64,000 bases of DNA from Streptomyces curacoi. GTDB taxonomy: Bacteria; Actinomycetota; Actinomycetes; Streptomycetales; Streptomycetaceae. The notes beneath the pieces are model-generated. The model saw only the letters and a list, made by a program, of their open reading frames with translations, had not been told where the DNA came from and did not search any database. The position numbers were made by a program, and so were the translations under genes. Shown here one piece after another: positions 63,174 through 64,000 of this stretch; the stretch's first letter is position 1, and each line of letters starts with the position of its first letter. Location of the stretch: contig NZ_KQ947985.1 of NCBI RefSeq assembly GCF_001513975.1, positions 186,001 to 250,000 of the forward strand, read 5' to 3'.

Positions 63174-64000
63174 GTGCCGGTGACTCTTCAGGGCGCGCGC
63201 GAGCGCCGGGTGCGGACCGGTGGGGTCGAGCTGTGCGTCGCCGAGCTGGGCGATCCCGGCCAGCCGACGGTGGTCCTGGTGCACGGCTATCCGGACAGCA
63301 AGGAGGTGTGGTCCGAGGTCGCGCCGCGGCTGGCGGACCGCTTCCATGTCGTGCTGTACGACGTCCGGGGCCACGGCCGGTCGACCGCGCCGAAGCCGCT
63401 GCGCGGCGGGTTCACGCTGGAGAAGCTGACGGACGACTTCCTGGCGGTCGCGGACGCGGTCAGCCCGGACCGGCCGGTGCATGTGGTGGGGCACGACTGG
63501 GGCTCGGTGCAGTCCTGGGAGTTCGCCACGGTCAAGCGCACCGAGGGCCGGATCGCCTCCTTCACCTCGATGTCCGGCCCGTCCCTGGACCACCTCGGTC
63601 ACTGGATCAACAAGCGTCTCAAGCGCCCCACCCCACGCCGGGTCGGTCAGCTGCTCGGCCAGGGCGCCAAATCCTGGTACGTGTACGCGCTGCACACGCC
63701 CGTGCTGCCGGAACTGGCCTGGCGCGGCCCTCTCGGCAAACGCTGGCCGAGGATGCTGGAGCGCTTCGAGCAGGTGCCCGGCGGCACCTACCCGACCTCG
63801 TCGCTGCCGACGGACGCCGCGCACGGCGCGTGGCTGTACCGCGACAACGTACGGGCCCGGCTGCGCCATCCGCGCACGGACGCGTACGCGCACGCGCCCG
63901 TGCAGCTCATCACGCCTCTCGGTGACGCGTTTCTGTCGGAGCGGCTCTACGACGAACTGGAGTCATGGGTCCCGCAGTTGACCCGCCGCACGCTCCCGGC
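63174..64000 (+). CDS. Alpha/beta hydrolase, epoxide-hydrolase type (3' end outside window)
   Basis: Open to the window edge (275 codons). GTG 63174 is preferred: GGAGGAG lies seven bases upstream, while GTG 63168 is too close. Oxyanion HGYPDS (about 41), VVLYDVRGHGRST, and nucleophile elbow VGHDWGSVQSWEF, with Asp as nucleophile as in epoxide hydrolases and dehalogenases. I recall Streptomyces homologues in which this domain is fused to a C-terminal short-chain dehydrogenase; the fusion cannot be seen here. Confidence 0.85.
   Translation, partial: MPVTLQGARERRVRTGGVELCVAELGDPGQPTVVLVHGYPDSKEVWSEVAPRLADRFHVVLYDVRGHGRSTAPKPLRGGFTLEKLTDDFLAVADAVSPDRPVHVVGHDWGSVQSWEFATVKRTEGRIASFTSMSGPSLDHLGHWINKRLKRPTPRRVGQLLGQGAKSWYVYALHTPVLPELAWRGPLGKRWPRMLERFEQVPGGTYPTSSLPTDAAHGAWLYRDNVRARLRHPRTDAYAHAPVQLITPLGDAFLSERLYDELESWVPQLTRRTLP

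Overview
This window is GC-rich actinobacterial chromosome, almost certainly Streptomyces. The evidence is the codon bias, frequent GTG/TTG starts, many SpoIIE-type phosphatase/HATPase regulators, a subtilisin-inhibitor-like secreted protein, a DUF5926/SEC-C protein, and a core block with pheA, serS and tRNA-Arg/tRNA-Ser genes. Nothing was searched against a database; family names come from motifs I could read.

Left end and accessory island (1-11100). A partial PP2C/HATPase regulator and a lipoprotein come first. They are followed by an island next to tRNA-Arg(ACG). Both ends of the island carry 3' remnants of the same tyrosine recombinase (2979-3087, internally deleted; 10437-11003, N-terminus lost). 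Inside are an overlapping three-gene operon resembling ABC-three-component/Lamassu (DdmABC-like) defence systems (nuclease-like effector, middle component, SMC-like ATPase cut off by the recombinase remnant), an XRE-type regulator with a Nudix hydrolase, two small proteins, a GRDP-like protein and an atypical kinase.

11100-25000. tRNA-Arg and tRNA-Ser(GCT), an SSI-like inhibitor, a 1521-residue PAS protein with a degenerate histidine-kinase core and two receiver-like domains, a TetR/MFS divergent pair with visible operators, an acyl-CoA ligase, an ECF/SigE-family sigma factor, and an overlapping operon resembling steroid side-chain genes (ChsH2, ChsH1, Ltp2). Several short tandem repeat arrays lie between these genes.

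25000-47400. A frameshifted small secreted-protein gene, two primase/polymerase-like proteins (one without its acidic motif), a decayed DinB gene, amphi-Trp protein, tRNA-Ser(TGA), GntR/MFS, a Ser/Thr kinase, an HtrA-like protease, GDPD, HATPase regulators, an atypical PP2C, Xaa-Pro aminopeptidase, a MocR regulator with an MFS exporter, a CitG-like protein and a decayed intradiol dioxygenase.

47600-54000. A copper-handling cluster: membrane protein, YcnI, SCO1, PCuAC chaperone, CopC-CopD fusion and Tat-exported DyP peroxidase.

54000-64000. pheA; a 340-bp DnaA-box cluster; serS; a HAD phosphatase overlapping serS; a tRNA-Ser-like gene with an abnormal anticodon arm; two ABC-transporter pairs; an M24-like protein and the start of an alpha/beta-hydrolase gene that runs off the window.
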